Shown here: one piece after another, positions 1 to 8,003 of the stretch
Layout: the number at the start of each line of letters is the position of its first letter
How positions within the stretch are numbered: position 1 is the stretch's first letter
Source: an uncultured Hungatella sp.
GTDB lineage: Bacteria > Bacillota > Clostridia > Lachnospirales > Lachnospiraceae
NCBI GenBank assembly: GCA_910585435.1
Contig: CAJUEJ010000006.1
Coordinates: 121,603-185,602 of the forward strand
Reading direction: 5' to 3'
DNA: 64,000 nucleotides
The notes under the pieces: model-generated
Databases searched by the model: none
What the model was told of the DNA's origin: nothing
What the model saw: only the letters and a program-made list of their open reading frames with translations
Made by a program: the position numbers and the translations under genes

Positions 1-319
1 ACAGCTTTCCGTCCTTTATCTCTCCGCCAAAAGGATTCTCCATCCCAAAAGGCGGAACCGTATCAATATGTCCGTTGAACATCAGGCTTTTTCCTCCGCC
101 TGTTCCGTGAAGAATAGCTACCACATTGGGCCTCCCCGGGAATACTTCCTGCTGATACGTCTCGATTCCGTTGTCTTTAAAAAAATCCATCAGATAATCG
201 GAGATTGGCTTCTCTCTTTTGTCCTGGGCCCAATGGCTGGGAATCTGTACAAGCTCTTTTACCAGGCTGATAACCTCCTCGTCCTTTACCAGAGATTTTA
301 CTTTTTCTTTTATATCCAT
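1..319 (-). CDS. M20-family metallopeptidase (ArgE/DapE type), 3' part outside window
   Basis: Only the first 106 codons are present; the gene runs off the left edge. M20 enzymes are cytoplasmic di-zinc hydrolases that deacylate or cleave N-acyl amino acids and small peptides. The visible metal-binding segment is FNGHIDTVP at about residues 79-87, matching the family's first zinc ligand HxDTVP; the N-terminal helix with LVQIPS is also typical. The start ATG follows a GGAGGA ribosome site. It lies 16 bases behind a RidA gene and is probably cotranscribed with it, suggesting catabolism of amino acid derivatives. The exact substrate cannot be told. Confidence 0.85.
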   Translation of the reverse strand, partial: MDIKEKVKSLVKDEEVISLVKELVQIPSHWAQDKREKPISDYLMDFFKDNGIETYQQEVFPGRPNVVAILHGTGGGKSLMFNGHIDTVPPFGMENPFGGEIKDGKL

Positions 320-335
320 GTCCTCCTCCTTATTG

Positions 336-749
336 TCACTCCTTGGCTACTGCGATTGCTTCAATTTCGATTACCATATCCCCCAGAAATTTTCCTACCT
401 GCATGGTACTGCGGGCCGGCGGATCCTCTGGAAAATATTTCTTGTAAACCTCATTGAATCTTGGGAACTCTTCAATATCTTTTACAAATACTAGGGTTTT
501 AATCACATGCTCCAGATCGGATCCGGCTTCCTCCAGAATCGCTTTCATATTCACCATAATCTGATCTGTCTGACCGGCTATATCTCCCGGGGAAACCATT
601 TCCTGTGTTTCAGGATCATTGGCCGTAATCCCTGCCGTGTAGATCAGGTTTCCCACTTTGTAAGCCTGGGAATACCAGCCGCCGGGGCTGGCCGCCTTAT
701 CCGTCTTTACGACTGTCTTTACTGTTGTCTTTGCTGCCTTTTTTTCCAT
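336..749 (-). CDS. RidA/YjgF-family enamine/imine deaminase-like protein
   Basis: A 137-residue Rid protein, close to the usual 120-130. Family members hydrolyse reactive enamine/imine intermediates made by PLP enzymes and act as cytoplasmic trimers. The diagnostic C-terminal PPARSTMQVGKFLGDMVIEIE-like block (arginine before ST, then VEIEAIA-type strand) is present. The N-terminal lysine/threonine-rich stretch of about 20 residues is longer than usual. The start at 749 was chosen because AAAGGAGG sits 8 bases upstream; an earlier in-frame start at 776 lies before that site. It is the first gene of a likely operon with the M20 peptidase downstream. Confidence 0.88.
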   Translation of the reverse strand: MEKKAAKTTVKTVVKTDKAASPGGWYSQAYKVGNLIYTAGITANDPETQEMVSPGDIAGQTDQIMVNMKAILEEAGSDLEHVIKTLVFVKDIEEFPRFNEVYKKYFPEDPPARSTMQVGKFLGDMVIEIEAIAVAKE

Positions 750-766
750 CCATATCCTCCTTTTCT

Positions 767-844
767 TTACTCCCACGCCCGGAAGTTCTCCTGAACCTGC
801 TTTTGGAGCTGATTTTCTGGTATTTTAGGGTACAAAAAATACAC
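767..844 (-). CDS. possible 25-codon leader peptide upstream of ridA
   Basis: A short frame starts at GTG (844, or TTG nine bases on), is preceded by AAGGAGAAGG, and ends with TAA just before the ridA ribosome site. It encodes a mixed hydrophobic/amphipathic peptide beginning VYFLYPKIPE. It sits in the roughly 130-base leader between the predicted promoter and ridA. It could be chance; no homolog is recognised. Confidence 0.22.
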   Translation of the reverse strand: MYFLYPKIPENQLQKQVQENFRAWE

Positions 845-883
845 CTTCTCCTTAACCTTAAGAAAGAATTAATGTTCCGGTGT

Positions 884-916
884 ATTATATTGTGCTGCAT
901 TATCAACGTGCTGCAT
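884..916 (-). promoter_or_regulatory. -10 box and direct-repeat operator candidate upstream of ridA
   Basis: On the minus strand a perfect TATAAT lies at 889-884. Immediately upstream are two exact 9-bp direct repeats (ATGCAGCAC in minus sense) at 916-908 and 900-892, spaced 16 bp. The repeats overlap where a -35 box would be, and no good -35 is seen, which fits an activator- or repressor-controlled promoter, perhaps bound by the neighbouring PAS/HTH regulator. Confidence 0.45.
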
Positions 917-921
917 CGGCA

Positions 922-945
922 GCCGGTTTTTGAAGGGAAACCGGC
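922..945. terminator. 8-bp stem-loop between regulator and ridA promoter
   Basis: GCCGGTTT (922-929) pairs perfectly with AAACCGGC (938-945) across an 8-base loop. It lies 3' of the PAS regulator gene. No T-run follows directly in minus sense, so it is a weak or uncertain terminator. Confidence 0.35.
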
Positions 946-967
946 CTATTCAGTTTTTAATTTGTTT

Positions 968-1630
968 TCATTCATTTTTCTCTGCTGAAGCTTCATTTTT
1001 TATCATATCCAGGTAACTATACATAGTATATTTGGATATCCCTAAAAAGGACTGTATACGCTCCCCTGATTTCGTAATAAGAAAGGCACCTTTATCATTG
1101 AGATATTTTAAAAACTGTATCTTTTCTTCCCGGTTCATGATGCAGGCAGGCTTTCCCACCAGCTTCTGCCCTTCCTGAAGCAGATATTCCAGAAGCTGAT
1201 TTACCTCTGTCACAAAGACCTCCTGGCGTTCTGCCGGCTCGATATCATAATGATTTAATTCTTTCAGGTAGCTTTCCATCTTGACAGTATCGGTAATATC
1301 CGTATTTACACAGAGGCATCCTATAAGATCGCCCTGGTCATCTTTTATGTAAAGGGAAGATGAACGGAGAACCCGGTTGTCTTTCAGGCGGGTAATATAA
1401 TTAAAACGATTGCCGTCCTTCACGGTTCCCTGCAATACCTCAAGCCCCAGATTGCTTCCTGTACCCCCTATCTCCCTGTCTGTCACATGGCCGTTGCGGA
1501 TGTCAATGATTGTATTGGCATAATCCTTTTTTAAATCATGGAGTACAATCTCCGTATAAGAGCCCAGCTGCTGCTCCAGCATATCCATCAGTTGCTTTAA
1601 AAACTCTTTTTCCTCATTTAAATTTTTCAT
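968..1630 (-). CDS. YheO/DauR-like transcriptional regulator (PAS_6 + HTH)
   Basis: 220 residues, the normal size for this family. The N-terminal half (about 15-120) is a YheO-like PAS domain, recognisable from YTEIVLHDL near the start and GCLCVNTDIT at its end. The C-terminal part (about 165-212) is the family HTH, with REEKIQFLKYLNDKGAF and SKYTMYSYL. DauR-type members sense small molecules linked to D-amino acid catabolism and repress adjacent Rid/ammonia-lyase genes. Here a ridA and a peptidase gene lie downstream on the same strand, so local control is likely (inference). The upstream region carries strikingly repeated sites. The start follows AAAAGGAAG. Confidence 0.88.
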   Translation of the reverse strand: MKNLNEEKEFLKQLMDMLEQQLGSYTEIVLHDLKKDYANTIIDIRNGHVTDREIGGTGSNLGLEVLQGTVKDGNRFNYITRLKDNRVLRSSSLYIKDDQGDLIGCLCVNTDITDTVKMESYLKELNHYDIEPAERQEVFVTEVNQLLEYLLQEGQKLVGKPACIMNREEKIQFLKYLNDKGAFLITKSGERIQSFLGISKYTMYSYLDMIKNEASAEKNE

Positions 1631-1665
1631 TCTTCCTTTTTCCTTTTCTGACTAGATAATAACAT

Positions 1666-1772
1666 ACTTTTTGTAATCAGTAAAGACTTTTTGTAATGTT
1701 TTCAATATTTTGTATATTATATACAATTAATATGTTTATCTTTTGTATGATTTGCATAATTTTTTGTATGAT
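1666..1772 (-). promoter_or_regulatory. AT-rich operator-like repeat array upstream of PAS regulator
   Basis: Two exact 12-bp repeats ACTTTTTGTAAT start 20 bp apart (1666-1677, 1686-1697). Further out, TTTTGTATGAT occurs twice 21 bp apart (1741-1751, 1762-1772). Between them is a palindrome with 8-bp arms around one base, TTGTATAT/ATATACAA (1710-1726). Spacing near two helical turns suggests cooperative binding, probably autoregulation. The rest of the 1631-2039 gap is AT-rich with no gene seen. Confidence 0.45.
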
Positions 1773-1995
1773 TTTTTCTGCTTTCAAAACTTTTTGTTTT
1801 GTCTTTTCTCTTTACCCCCTTTTCGTTTCCTCACAAAAAGTTAGAATATATCTTATTTTACACAAACCGTATTTTAAAGTCCAGCAAGAATTTTTTCATT
1901 AACTTAGCCGTGACATCATGCTATCACGAAACAGGAAAGGGCAGCATCACTGCCGCCCTTCCTCTACTTAACGATTACCTGAGCCATCGTCTTTC

Positions 1996-2030
1996 GACCC
2001 ATCAGACACCGCCAATCCAGCTGATGGGTC
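1996..2030. terminator. 10-bp stem-loop after the amidohydrolase gene
   Basis: GACCCATCAG (1996-2005) and CTGATGGGTC (2021-2030) form a perfect 10-bp stem with a 15-base loop, just past the amidohydrolase stop. No T-run follows, so termination is uncertain; a second, weaker GC-rich hairpin lies at about 1937-1961. Confidence 0.4.
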
Positions 2031-2039
2031 TTCCTTCTG

Positions 2040-3596
2040 CTATCCCAGCTTATCTCTAACTGCCTTTCCGTCTGCCATTACAAAACACAGCCTTCCTTTC
2101 CTGTTTTTGCCTCCTACAGGCGCCTCACTGTATCCCACCAGATCCGCCCGATATCCTGCCTCAATCCGGCCAATTTCATGCTCCCGGAACAGCTGATAGG
2201 CACCATTTTCTGTAAATGCCTTTACCATCTCATCTGCCGGAACCCTTTCTTCCTGGCAGTATCGTTCCGATGCCATCCTGATACCTGACACCGGATCTGG
2301 CACAGGGGTTACCGGGCTGTCACTGGAACCGGTAAGCATCATCCCCGCCCGGCGCAGGGACTCTGCCGGATACTCATTTTCCGTCCGTCTGCCAAGGCAC
2401 ATGGCATCCATCCCATAGCTTTCTTCTCCCTGAGGAAACCAGTAGGGCTGAATGGCACCGATGAGCCCATACTCCCCCATCCTGTCCATATCCTCCCGGG
2501 ACACTACCTGCAGATGGGTAATCACATGGCGGTTTTTTCTGGCTGAAGCATTGCGTCTCATGGCATAGATCAGTCCGTCTGCGGCAGCCCGCACCGCCCC
2601 GTCGCCGATGGCATGGATATGGATCTGATGTCCTGCCTCATCCACCATCTGACAGAACCTGCGAAGCCGCTCCTGCTCCCAGACACAGGCTCCCCGCCAG
2701 TCTGTCCCCTCATAAGGCTGTATCAGACAGGCGGTTCCATTTTCCAGAACCCCGTCCATATAAATCTTCACTGTATGAACCCGGAGATGCTCTGTCTCAT
2801 ATTCTTTCAATCTGGCAAAACGGAGCTCTGTCTGCGCCAGGTCTTCATAGGGCTGAACCGTCAGGGCAAGATTGATCTTCAGCTTCAGCCTGCCTTCCAG
2901 ATCCAGCTGGCGCAGTACCTTCCACTCCCTGTCTCCGTTGCCGCCCAGAAACATCAGCGTCTGAACCGCTGTGATCCCCAGATCCAGAAGCTTCTCCTGA
3001 TAGTGCAGGATCGCTGTCTCCATCTGATCCTCCGGAAAAGCCATCTCTTCCAGCCTGGCTGTCAGCTGAAAAATATCCTTCTCCTTGACAATTCCATGAC
3101 AGTCCGGCTCCACCTGGATTCCTGCCCAGGCTATCTTCTCCAGCGCACAGGAATTGCACATGCAGCTGTGATAATCATCAGAAAACAAAAGAACTGGAGT
3201 TTTCCCATATTGCTTTTCCAGCCATGCCGTCAGCCTTTCATAGCCCTCTTTCTCCAGCACAGGCGCATTCCAGCCAAATCCCCGAATCCACCCGTCTTTG
3301 TCTCTGCATTCTCCCAGAATCCGGATGTAATCATCCGTGTTTCGTCCTTTCTGAAGATCCGCCCCGTAAAGCTGAAACAGCAGGCTTCCGGGTATATGCA
3401 GATGGCTGTCAATCCATCCCGGAAACAAAACTGCTCCTTTTAAGTCCATAATCTTACCGGCCCCTTCCAGAAGTTCCGGACAGAAACCTTCCTTTACAGT
3501 CTCAATATAACCATCCCTTACGGTTATGGTCGCCTCTCTTATCAGATTTCCTCTGCTCCATATTTGCCCATGACACAACGCCACTAGCTTACTCAC
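2040..3596 (-). CDS. YtcJ-like metal-dependent amidohydrolase
   Basis: 518 residues, the usual size for the amidohydrolase-3/YtcJ family, which hydrolyses amide or similar bonds with one or two metal ions in a TIM barrel. Visible marks are GWIDSHLHI (about 59-67, the HxH metal ligands), HIHAIGDGAV (about 327-336), THLQVV and the late aspartate in TGSSDSPVTP. The substrate is unknown. The start is GTG at 3596, five bases after AGGTGAT. It begins only 14 bases after the stop of an unrecognised membrane-protein gene, so the two probably form an operon. Confidence 0.85.
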   Translation of the reverse strand: MSKLVALCHGQIWSRGNLIREATITVRDGYIETVKEGFCPELLEGAGKIMDLKGAVLFPGWIDSHLHIPGSLLFQLYGADLQKGRNTDDYIRILGECRDKDGWIRGFGWNAPVLEKEGYERLTAWLEKQYGKTPVLLFSDDYHSCMCNSCALEKIAWAGIQVEPDCHGIVKEKDIFQLTARLEEMAFPEDQMETAILHYQEKLLDLGITAVQTLMFLGGNGDREWKVLRQLDLEGRLKLKINLALTVQPYEDLAQTELRFARLKEYETEHLRVHTVKIYMDGVLENGTACLIQPYEGTDWRGACVWEQERLRRFCQMVDEAGHQIHIHAIGDGAVRAAADGLIYAMRRNASARKNRHVITHLQVVSREDMDRMGEYGLIGAIQPYWFPQGEESYGMDAMCLGRRTENEYPAESLRRAGMMLTGSSDSPVTPVPDPVSGIRMASERYCQEERVPADEMVKAFTENGAYQLFREHEIGRIEAGYRADLVGYSEAPVGGKNRKGRLCFVMADGKAVRDKLG

Positions 3597-3610
3597 TTTT
3601 TATCACCTCA

Positions 3611-5320
3611 TCATTTCTGTGAAAATCTTCTCTCCATAAATCTCTTCTGCCTTCTCCTGAAAGCCACCCGGTACAGGATATAAAGGGTCAGACATCCTGC
3701 CGCGCCTCCCAGAGACGAAATAATATCCACAAGATTCCACTGGCCTCCCATCATATATCGAACCAAATCCGCAAACACAGGCAAAACCTGCATCATAGTA
3801 AGGAATAACAGCAGCAGATTCATCAGATCACCGTCCGCCTTCTCTGCCTCCGCCGTGTTAATGGCGATCATCTGCTCCAGCATTTCCCGACAGGTCTGAT
3901 AATTCTCTAACCCTTCTGCAATCCCGAACCGTTCCGCAATCTTTTTGAAAGAAATGCGTACTGTAGGGAAACGAAGCTTTTTAAAATTCACAAACAGGAC
4001 CGCACTGGCCGCCTCCTGGCTCAAGGAAAACAGCTTCTCCTGGCTTCCAGAGGAGTCTTCACGATACAGTCCCTCCCGAAACAAATCATAGGTCCGATCT
4101 GACACCCGGGCGATAGCCGCCTCCTGCATCATAAGAAGCTCCAGAAAAAACAGCTCCACTGCCTCCAAATTCAGCCGTTCCGTTAATATTTCTCCCTTCA
4201 TCTGGGATATCTCCAGCAGGCATCTGTCTGATGCATAGACCCTGGCAATGTCATACTGGGCAAAATTTTCCTGGCTCCACCGAACCAACTCCTCTCCCAT
4301 CAGATTCCCCATAGGCAACATTTCACATGCCAGGCAGTGAATAATCTCATCCTGCTCCATGGGGGAATAACTGAAAAGTATGGCCTTGGGGCTTCCGTAA
4401 AGGGTAAGCCCCTGCTGCCTCATCCATTCTCCGGCCGTCACCCTTTTCCGGCCCTCTGTCACAATATTCAGCTCATCCGAACAAAATCCACACAGTTCTA
4501 ATTCCGCAGGCACCGACAAGGACAAAAGGGTCAGTCCCATCATGGCTACCCCCGTCTGAGGATGTACACTTGCAAAGGCAAATCCGTACTGAAAGAAGTC
4601 CTCTCCCTCCAGCGATATGACCGTTTTTACAATTCCCAGCGGTTTCCGGGAAATCTGCCGGAAAAATAAGCCCTCAAACTCCTCGTGATTGTACTGTTTT
4701 AATTTCTCCAGAAAAAACTCCCACAGCTCTTTTGTATCCTCATCCTCCCTGTAAAAGCCTTCCTTCGTCTCCAGGCAGCTTTTTAGAAAATCGTCGGCAA
4801 CCTCCTGGTCACTGTCATCCGTATGCTTCGACACCGCACAGGGATACATCAGAAAAAGATCGCATTTTCTGCTTCCGCCAAGGTTCAGCTTTTTCTCAAA
4901 GTTGCCCAGCACAAGCTCTGTTACGGTTCCCTCTTCTGCAACTTCCATTCTCTGTCCTGACCTGAAATATGTAAAAACCGTGTCCTCATTCTTCCCTCTC
5001 TTTACTGAATTCCGCCGGAAAACGGGGATATCTTTCCACTGATCCAGCCGCCATAGCTGATCTTCCTTAAGCCACGCCAACATCCCCTCTGCACAGCCGT
5101 CCTCTTTCTTCTCCACGTATGCCTTTCCCCAGGGCGCTGTCCTTGTCTCGTATCCTGTAAGAGAAAGCGCCTCCTGCTCCCATTCTCCCCCCAGCACCCG
5201 GACGGCAATTTCTCTGTTCAGCATCTCGCCGTTTAAAAACACAGGGAACACCTCTTTATCCTGTCTGCCAGAAATACTTTCCTGAGACAGCTCCTCACTG
5301 TCCATTAAAAATTCAGCCAT
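3611..5320 (-). CDS. uncharacterised protein with C-terminal membrane anchor
   Basis: 569 residues; no family recognised. The first ~490 residues are soluble, acidic and rich in aromatic residues. The C-terminus carries two hydrophobic segments (about 508-535 around LMNLLLLFLTMMQVLPVF and 540-560 around GAAGCLTLYILYRVAF), then a basic tail RRRQKRFMERRFSQK. This suggests a cytoplasmic domain tethered by a helical hairpin. No signal peptide is seen. The start at 5320 was chosen for AGGGGAG about 9 bases upstream rather than the ATG at 5344. It is followed closely by the amidohydrolase. A spore-germination GerA-like role was considered but not supported. Confidence 0.7.
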   Translation of the reverse strand: MAEFLMDSEELSQESISGRQDKEVFPVFLNGEMLNREIAVRVLGGEWEQEALSLTGYETRTAPWGKAYVEKKEDGCAEGMLAWLKEDQLWRLDQWKDIPVFRRNSVKRGKNEDTVFTYFRSGQRMEVAEEGTVTELVLGNFEKKLNLGGSRKCDLFLMYPCAVSKHTDDSDQEVADDFLKSCLETKEGFYREDEDTKELWEFFLEKLKQYNHEEFEGLFFRQISRKPLGIVKTVISLEGEDFFQYGFAFASVHPQTGVAMMGLTLLSLSVPAELELCGFCSDELNIVTEGRKRVTAGEWMRQQGLTLYGSPKAILFSYSPMEQDEIIHCLACEMLPMGNLMGEELVRWSQENFAQYDIARVYASDRCLLEISQMKGEILTERLNLEAVELFFLELLMMQEAAIARVSDRTYDLFREGLYREDSSGSQEKLFSLSQEAASAVLFVNFKKLRFPTVRISFKKIAERFGIAEGLENYQTCREMLEQMIAINTAEAEKADGDLMNLLLLFLTMMQVLPVFADLVRYMMGGQWNLVDIISSLGGAAGCLTLYILYRVAFRRRQKRFMERRFSQK

Positions 5321-5470
5321 GTATTCATCTCCCCTTTCCTGCATCCCTTTGACTTAATATGATTTTAGCCAATTATTTTGGTAATGACAAGTAAAATTAA
5401 TACGATGCTTTTCCGATATCAAAGTTTCCTATACCAAAAATTTTAACTTTAAATATTTTAAAATTTTCCA

Positions 5471-5499
5471 TTGACAAAGAAGCCATTGTGTATTAAGAT
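5471..5499 (+). promoter_or_regulatory. sigma-A promoter of the T-box transcript
   Basis: Perfect TTGACA at 5471-5476, a 17-bp spacer, then TAAGAT at 5494-5499, preceded by an A/T-rich stretch like an UP element. The predicted transcript start near 5506 is just ahead of the T-box leader. Confidence 0.75.
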
Positions 5500-5506
5500 A
5501 CATACC

Positions 5507-5784
5507 AATAAATCAAACCGTTGAAAAAGAGGAGTAAGCTTTTCTTTCCCATTTCAGAGAGTCGCTGCTGGTGTGAATGCGATATGAAGAGAATTGCTGA
5601 ATGGACTTTTGAGGGCGATCCTGAACATTTTTATGTCAGTAGGGATCGACGGCTTCCGCATCCGTTACCAGAGCGGCATATATGTTGGTATATGAAAAAG
5701 AGGACCTAAGGGTCAATTTGAGTGGCACCGCGGATAATTTCGTCTCAAGGATACAGAATATACTGTATCCTTGAGACTTTTTTA
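5507..5784 (+). promoter_or_regulatory. T-box leader, tryptophan-type specifier
   Basis: The leader has the T-box core AGTGGCACCGCGG (5721-5733), AGAGAGTCGCTGCTGG in stem I (about 5556-5571) and a terminator at its 3' end. The likely specifier triplet is TGG at 5602-5604, in the context GAATGGAC where a purine follows the codon, as is usual. Uncharged tRNA-Trp would pair with TGG and with the T-box bulge, blocking termination and turning on the transporter. The specifier was picked by eye from context and from the downstream genes, which match the trpXYZ type. Confidence 0.88.
5742..5783 (+). terminator. T-box intrinsic terminator
   Basis: A perfect 15-bp stem (GTCTCAAGGATACAG at 5742-5756 with its complement at 5763-5777) with a 6-base loop is followed by six T. 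It is the off-state structure of the T-box switch. Confidence 0.9.
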
Positions 5785-5873
5785 TTTTCTTCTGCCGCAA
5801 TGATTCATCCTCATTCCAGCCCCTGCTTTAAACAGTTATGATTTATACATCAAATGAATGGAGGATACAAATT

Positions 5874-6983
5874 ATGAAAAAATCTATGAAAGCTTTAATC
5901 CTTACTGCTATGGCTCTCTCCCTTCTTGCAGGCTGCTCCGGTTCCGGGCAGGCAGATGGCTCCAAAACTTCTGCCTCTGCCGACACCACAGCGGCGGACA
6001 GTGCTTCCGGCAAAGCGGATGACACGCAATCCCAGGCTGCTTCTGACAAGGCCGATGCCGCGGGTGATACATCCTACACCATCGGTATCGGCCAGTTTGC
6101 CGCTCACGGCTCCCTGGACAACTGCCGGGAAGGCTTCCTTCTGGGACTTGCAGAGGAGGGCATTGTTGAGGGACAGAACCTGAAGGTTCTCTATGAAAAT
6201 TCTCAGGCTGACGGCGGCATCGCCAGCCAGATCGTCACCAATTTTGCTTCCCAGAAAGTAGATTTAATCTGTGGCATCGCCACCCCCATGGCACAGAGTG
6301 CTTACGGAATCGGCAGAAAGCAGAATATTCCTGTGATCTACACTGCAGTGACCGACCCTGTGGCTGCTGAACTGGCAAAGGAGGACGGAACTCCAATAGG
6401 CGAAATCACAGGAACCAGTGATAAGCTTCCTGTCACCCAGCAGCTTCAGATGATACGGACCATGCTTCCTGACGCAAAAGTCATCGGTATCATGTTCACC
6501 ACCAGCGAGGTAAACTCCCTGTCTGCTATCGAAGAGTATAAGGCCTCTGCAGCAGATTACGGATTTGAGATTGTGGATGTGGGAATTTCCACCACGGCCG
6601 ACGTTCCCCTGGCTGCAGACTCTCTTCTGGAAAAAGTAGACTGTGTCACCAATTTAACCGACAACACGGTAGTGGCCTCTCTTCCTGTGATACTGGATAA
6701 AGCTGCCAAGAAAAATATCCCTGTATTCGGAAGTGAGATCGAGCAGGTAAAAATCGGCTGCCTGGCCGCCATGGGCCTGGATTATATTGCCCTCGGAAAA
6801 CAAACCGGCAAAATGGCCGCTGCCGTTTTAAAAGGTGAGAAAAAGGCAAGCGAAATGAATTTCCAGGTAATTGAAGAGGCCGCCTTCTACGGCAATACAA
6901 AGGTTGCTGAAAATCTGGGGATTACTATTCCGGAAGAGCTGGCAGCTTCCGCCAAGGAATTATTTGCAGAAATTTCCCAGTAA
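5874..6983 (+). CDS. trpX: ABC transporter substrate-binding lipoprotein, TrpX-like
   Basis: 369 residues. A lipoprotein signal peptide ends in the lipobox LLAGC (about residues 16-20), followed by a Ser/Ala/Asp-rich linker, then a two-lobed periplasmic-binding fold of the ABC_sub_bind (PF04392) type. Marks include ICGIATPMAQSA and YTAVTDPVAAEL. Family members in clostridia and streptococci are the TrpX component of T-box-controlled tryptophan importers. The start at 5874 follows GGAGG by 9 bases; an upstream in-frame ATG at 5838 lacks a site. First gene of the trpXYZ-like operon. Confidence 0.85.
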   Translation: MKKSMKALILTAMALSLLAGCSGSGQADGSKTSASADTTAADSASGKADDTQSQAASDKADAAGDTSYTIGIGQFAAHGSLDNCREGFLLGLAEEGIVEGQNLKVLYENSQADGGIASQIVTNFASQKVDLICGIATPMAQSAYGIGRKQNIPVIYTAVTDPVAAELAKEDGTPIGEITGTSDKLPVTQQLQMIRTMLPDAKVIGIMFTTSEVNSLSAIEEYKASAADYGFEIVDVGISTTADVPLAADSLLEKVDCVTNLTDNTVVASLPVILDKAAKKNIPVFGSEIEQVKIGCLAAMGLDYIALGKQTGKMAAAVLKGEKKASEMNFQVIEEAAFYGNTKVAENLGITIPEELAASAKELFAEISQ

Positions 6984-6999
6984 CCTTCAGGTTACTGGG
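6976..6999 (+). terminator. stem-loop straddling the stop codon, between trpX and trpY
   Basis: CCCAGTAACC (6976-6985) pairs perfectly with GGTTACTGGG (6990-6999) around the loop TTCA and contains the TAA stop. No T-run follows, so it is more likely an mRNA-stabilising or processing hairpin that raises the level of the binding protein over the permease than a full terminator. Confidence 0.6.
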
Positions 7000-7082
7000 A
7001 ACCCTCCGGGGGATTCGAGCCTTTCACAGTCCCCCCTCCTGCCGTCAGGCATCACCATGAATGAAAGAAGGATCAAAGAATC

Positions 7083-8003
7083 ATGACTCTGATTTTAGGA
7101 ATTTTAGAAGAGGGATTTATCTATGCCATCATGGCATTGGGAGTGTATATCACATACAAAATCCTGGATTTTCCGGATTTGTCTGTGGACAGCACGTTTC
7201 CTCTGGGGGCGGCCTTCACCGCCTCCGCGATTCTGGCCGGGGTTCATCCGGCGCTGACTTTGTTTTTGTCGTTTCTGGCCGGTGCTTTGGCTGGCTGCGT
7301 CACAGGCTTTATCCACGTAAAATTAAAGGTCCGGGACCTTCTGTCAGGAATCATTGTCATGACCGGCCTCTATTCCCTGAATCTGCGGATTGCAGGAGGA
7401 CGGGCCAATGTTCCCATCTTTACGCAGGAAACCATTTTTGAAAACCAGTTCCTCACAGACCGCATTCCTGATAGCCTGTCTCCCTGCACCGTGGTCCTGC
7501 TTCTGTTTGTCATGGTCATGGTGTGCAAGATACTCCTGGATCTGTATCTGAACACCAGATCTGGCTACCTGTTAAGGGCAGTAGGTGACAATGAAGCCCT
7601 GGTTACATCTCTCGCCAAAGATAAAGGCATGGTAAAAATCGTAGGCCTGGCTATCGCCAACGGATTTGCCGCCCTGGCCGGCTCCATCTACTGCCAGCAT
7701 AAAGGCTTTTTCGAGATTTCCGTGGGTACCGGAACCATCGTTATCGGCCTGGCCAGTGTCATCATCGGAATCCAGCTTCTGGCTCCGGAACATGGCTCCT
7801 CCCCTTTAAGCTCTCTTTTCAAAAGGGAAATCCGCCCCACCACCGCTGTCATCGCAGGATCCGTCATCTACAAAGCCTGTATTTCCGCCGCTATCTCCCT
7901 GGGAATGGAGGCCAACGATTTAAAACTGATTACCTCCATCCTGTTCCTGATTATTCTGGTAGTCAGCACCGAACGGAGAAAGAAGGTGAAAGCCCATGCT
8001 TAA
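7083..8003 (+). CDS. trpY: ABC transporter permease, TrpY-like
   Basis: 306 residues, strongly hydrophobic, with about eight to nine membrane segments of the branched-chain amino acid/ribose permease type (BPD_transp_2). Recognisable pieces are ILDFPDLSVDSTFPLGAA near the N-terminus, typical of this transporter class, and the conserved small-residue EAA-like region VGLAIANGFAALAGSIYCQ in the middle. It sits between the binding protein and the ATPase; its last eight bases overlap the ATPase start, implying coupled translation. AAGGA lies upstream of the ATG. Confidence 0.88.
   Translation: MTLILGILEEGFIYAIMALGVYITYKILDFPDLSVDSTFPLGAAFTASAILAGVHPALTLFLSFLAGALAGCVTGFIHVKLKVRDLLSGIIVMTGLYSLNLRIAGGRANVPIFTQETIFENQFLTDRIPDSLSPCTVVLLLFVMVMVCKILLDLYLNTRSGYLLRAVGDNEALVTSLAKDKGMVKIVGLAIANGFAALAGSIYCQHKGFFEISVGTGTIVIGLASVIIGIQLLAPEHGSSPLSSLFKREIRPTTAVIAGSVIYKACISAAISLGMEANDLKLITSILFLIILVVSTERRKKVKAHA

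Noticed and set aside
1710..1726. Palindrome TTGTATAT/ATATACAA as an intrinsic terminator
   Set aside because: A pure A/T stem, located upstream of the regulator's start; an operator is more likely.
2613..3443. Long plus-strand open frame (276 codons) opposite the amidohydrolase gene
   Set aside because: No ribosome site, low-complexity composition, and the opposite strand encodes a clear amidohydrolase with conserved metal ligands.
3611..5320. Spore germination GerA-like protein
   Set aside because: Only two C-terminal hydrophobic segments rather than the family's four to six, and none of its motifs seen.
5521..5709. 62-codon frame over the T-box leader
   Set aside because: It lies entirely within the structured leader and includes the T-box stem I and specifier; no ribosome site supports translation.
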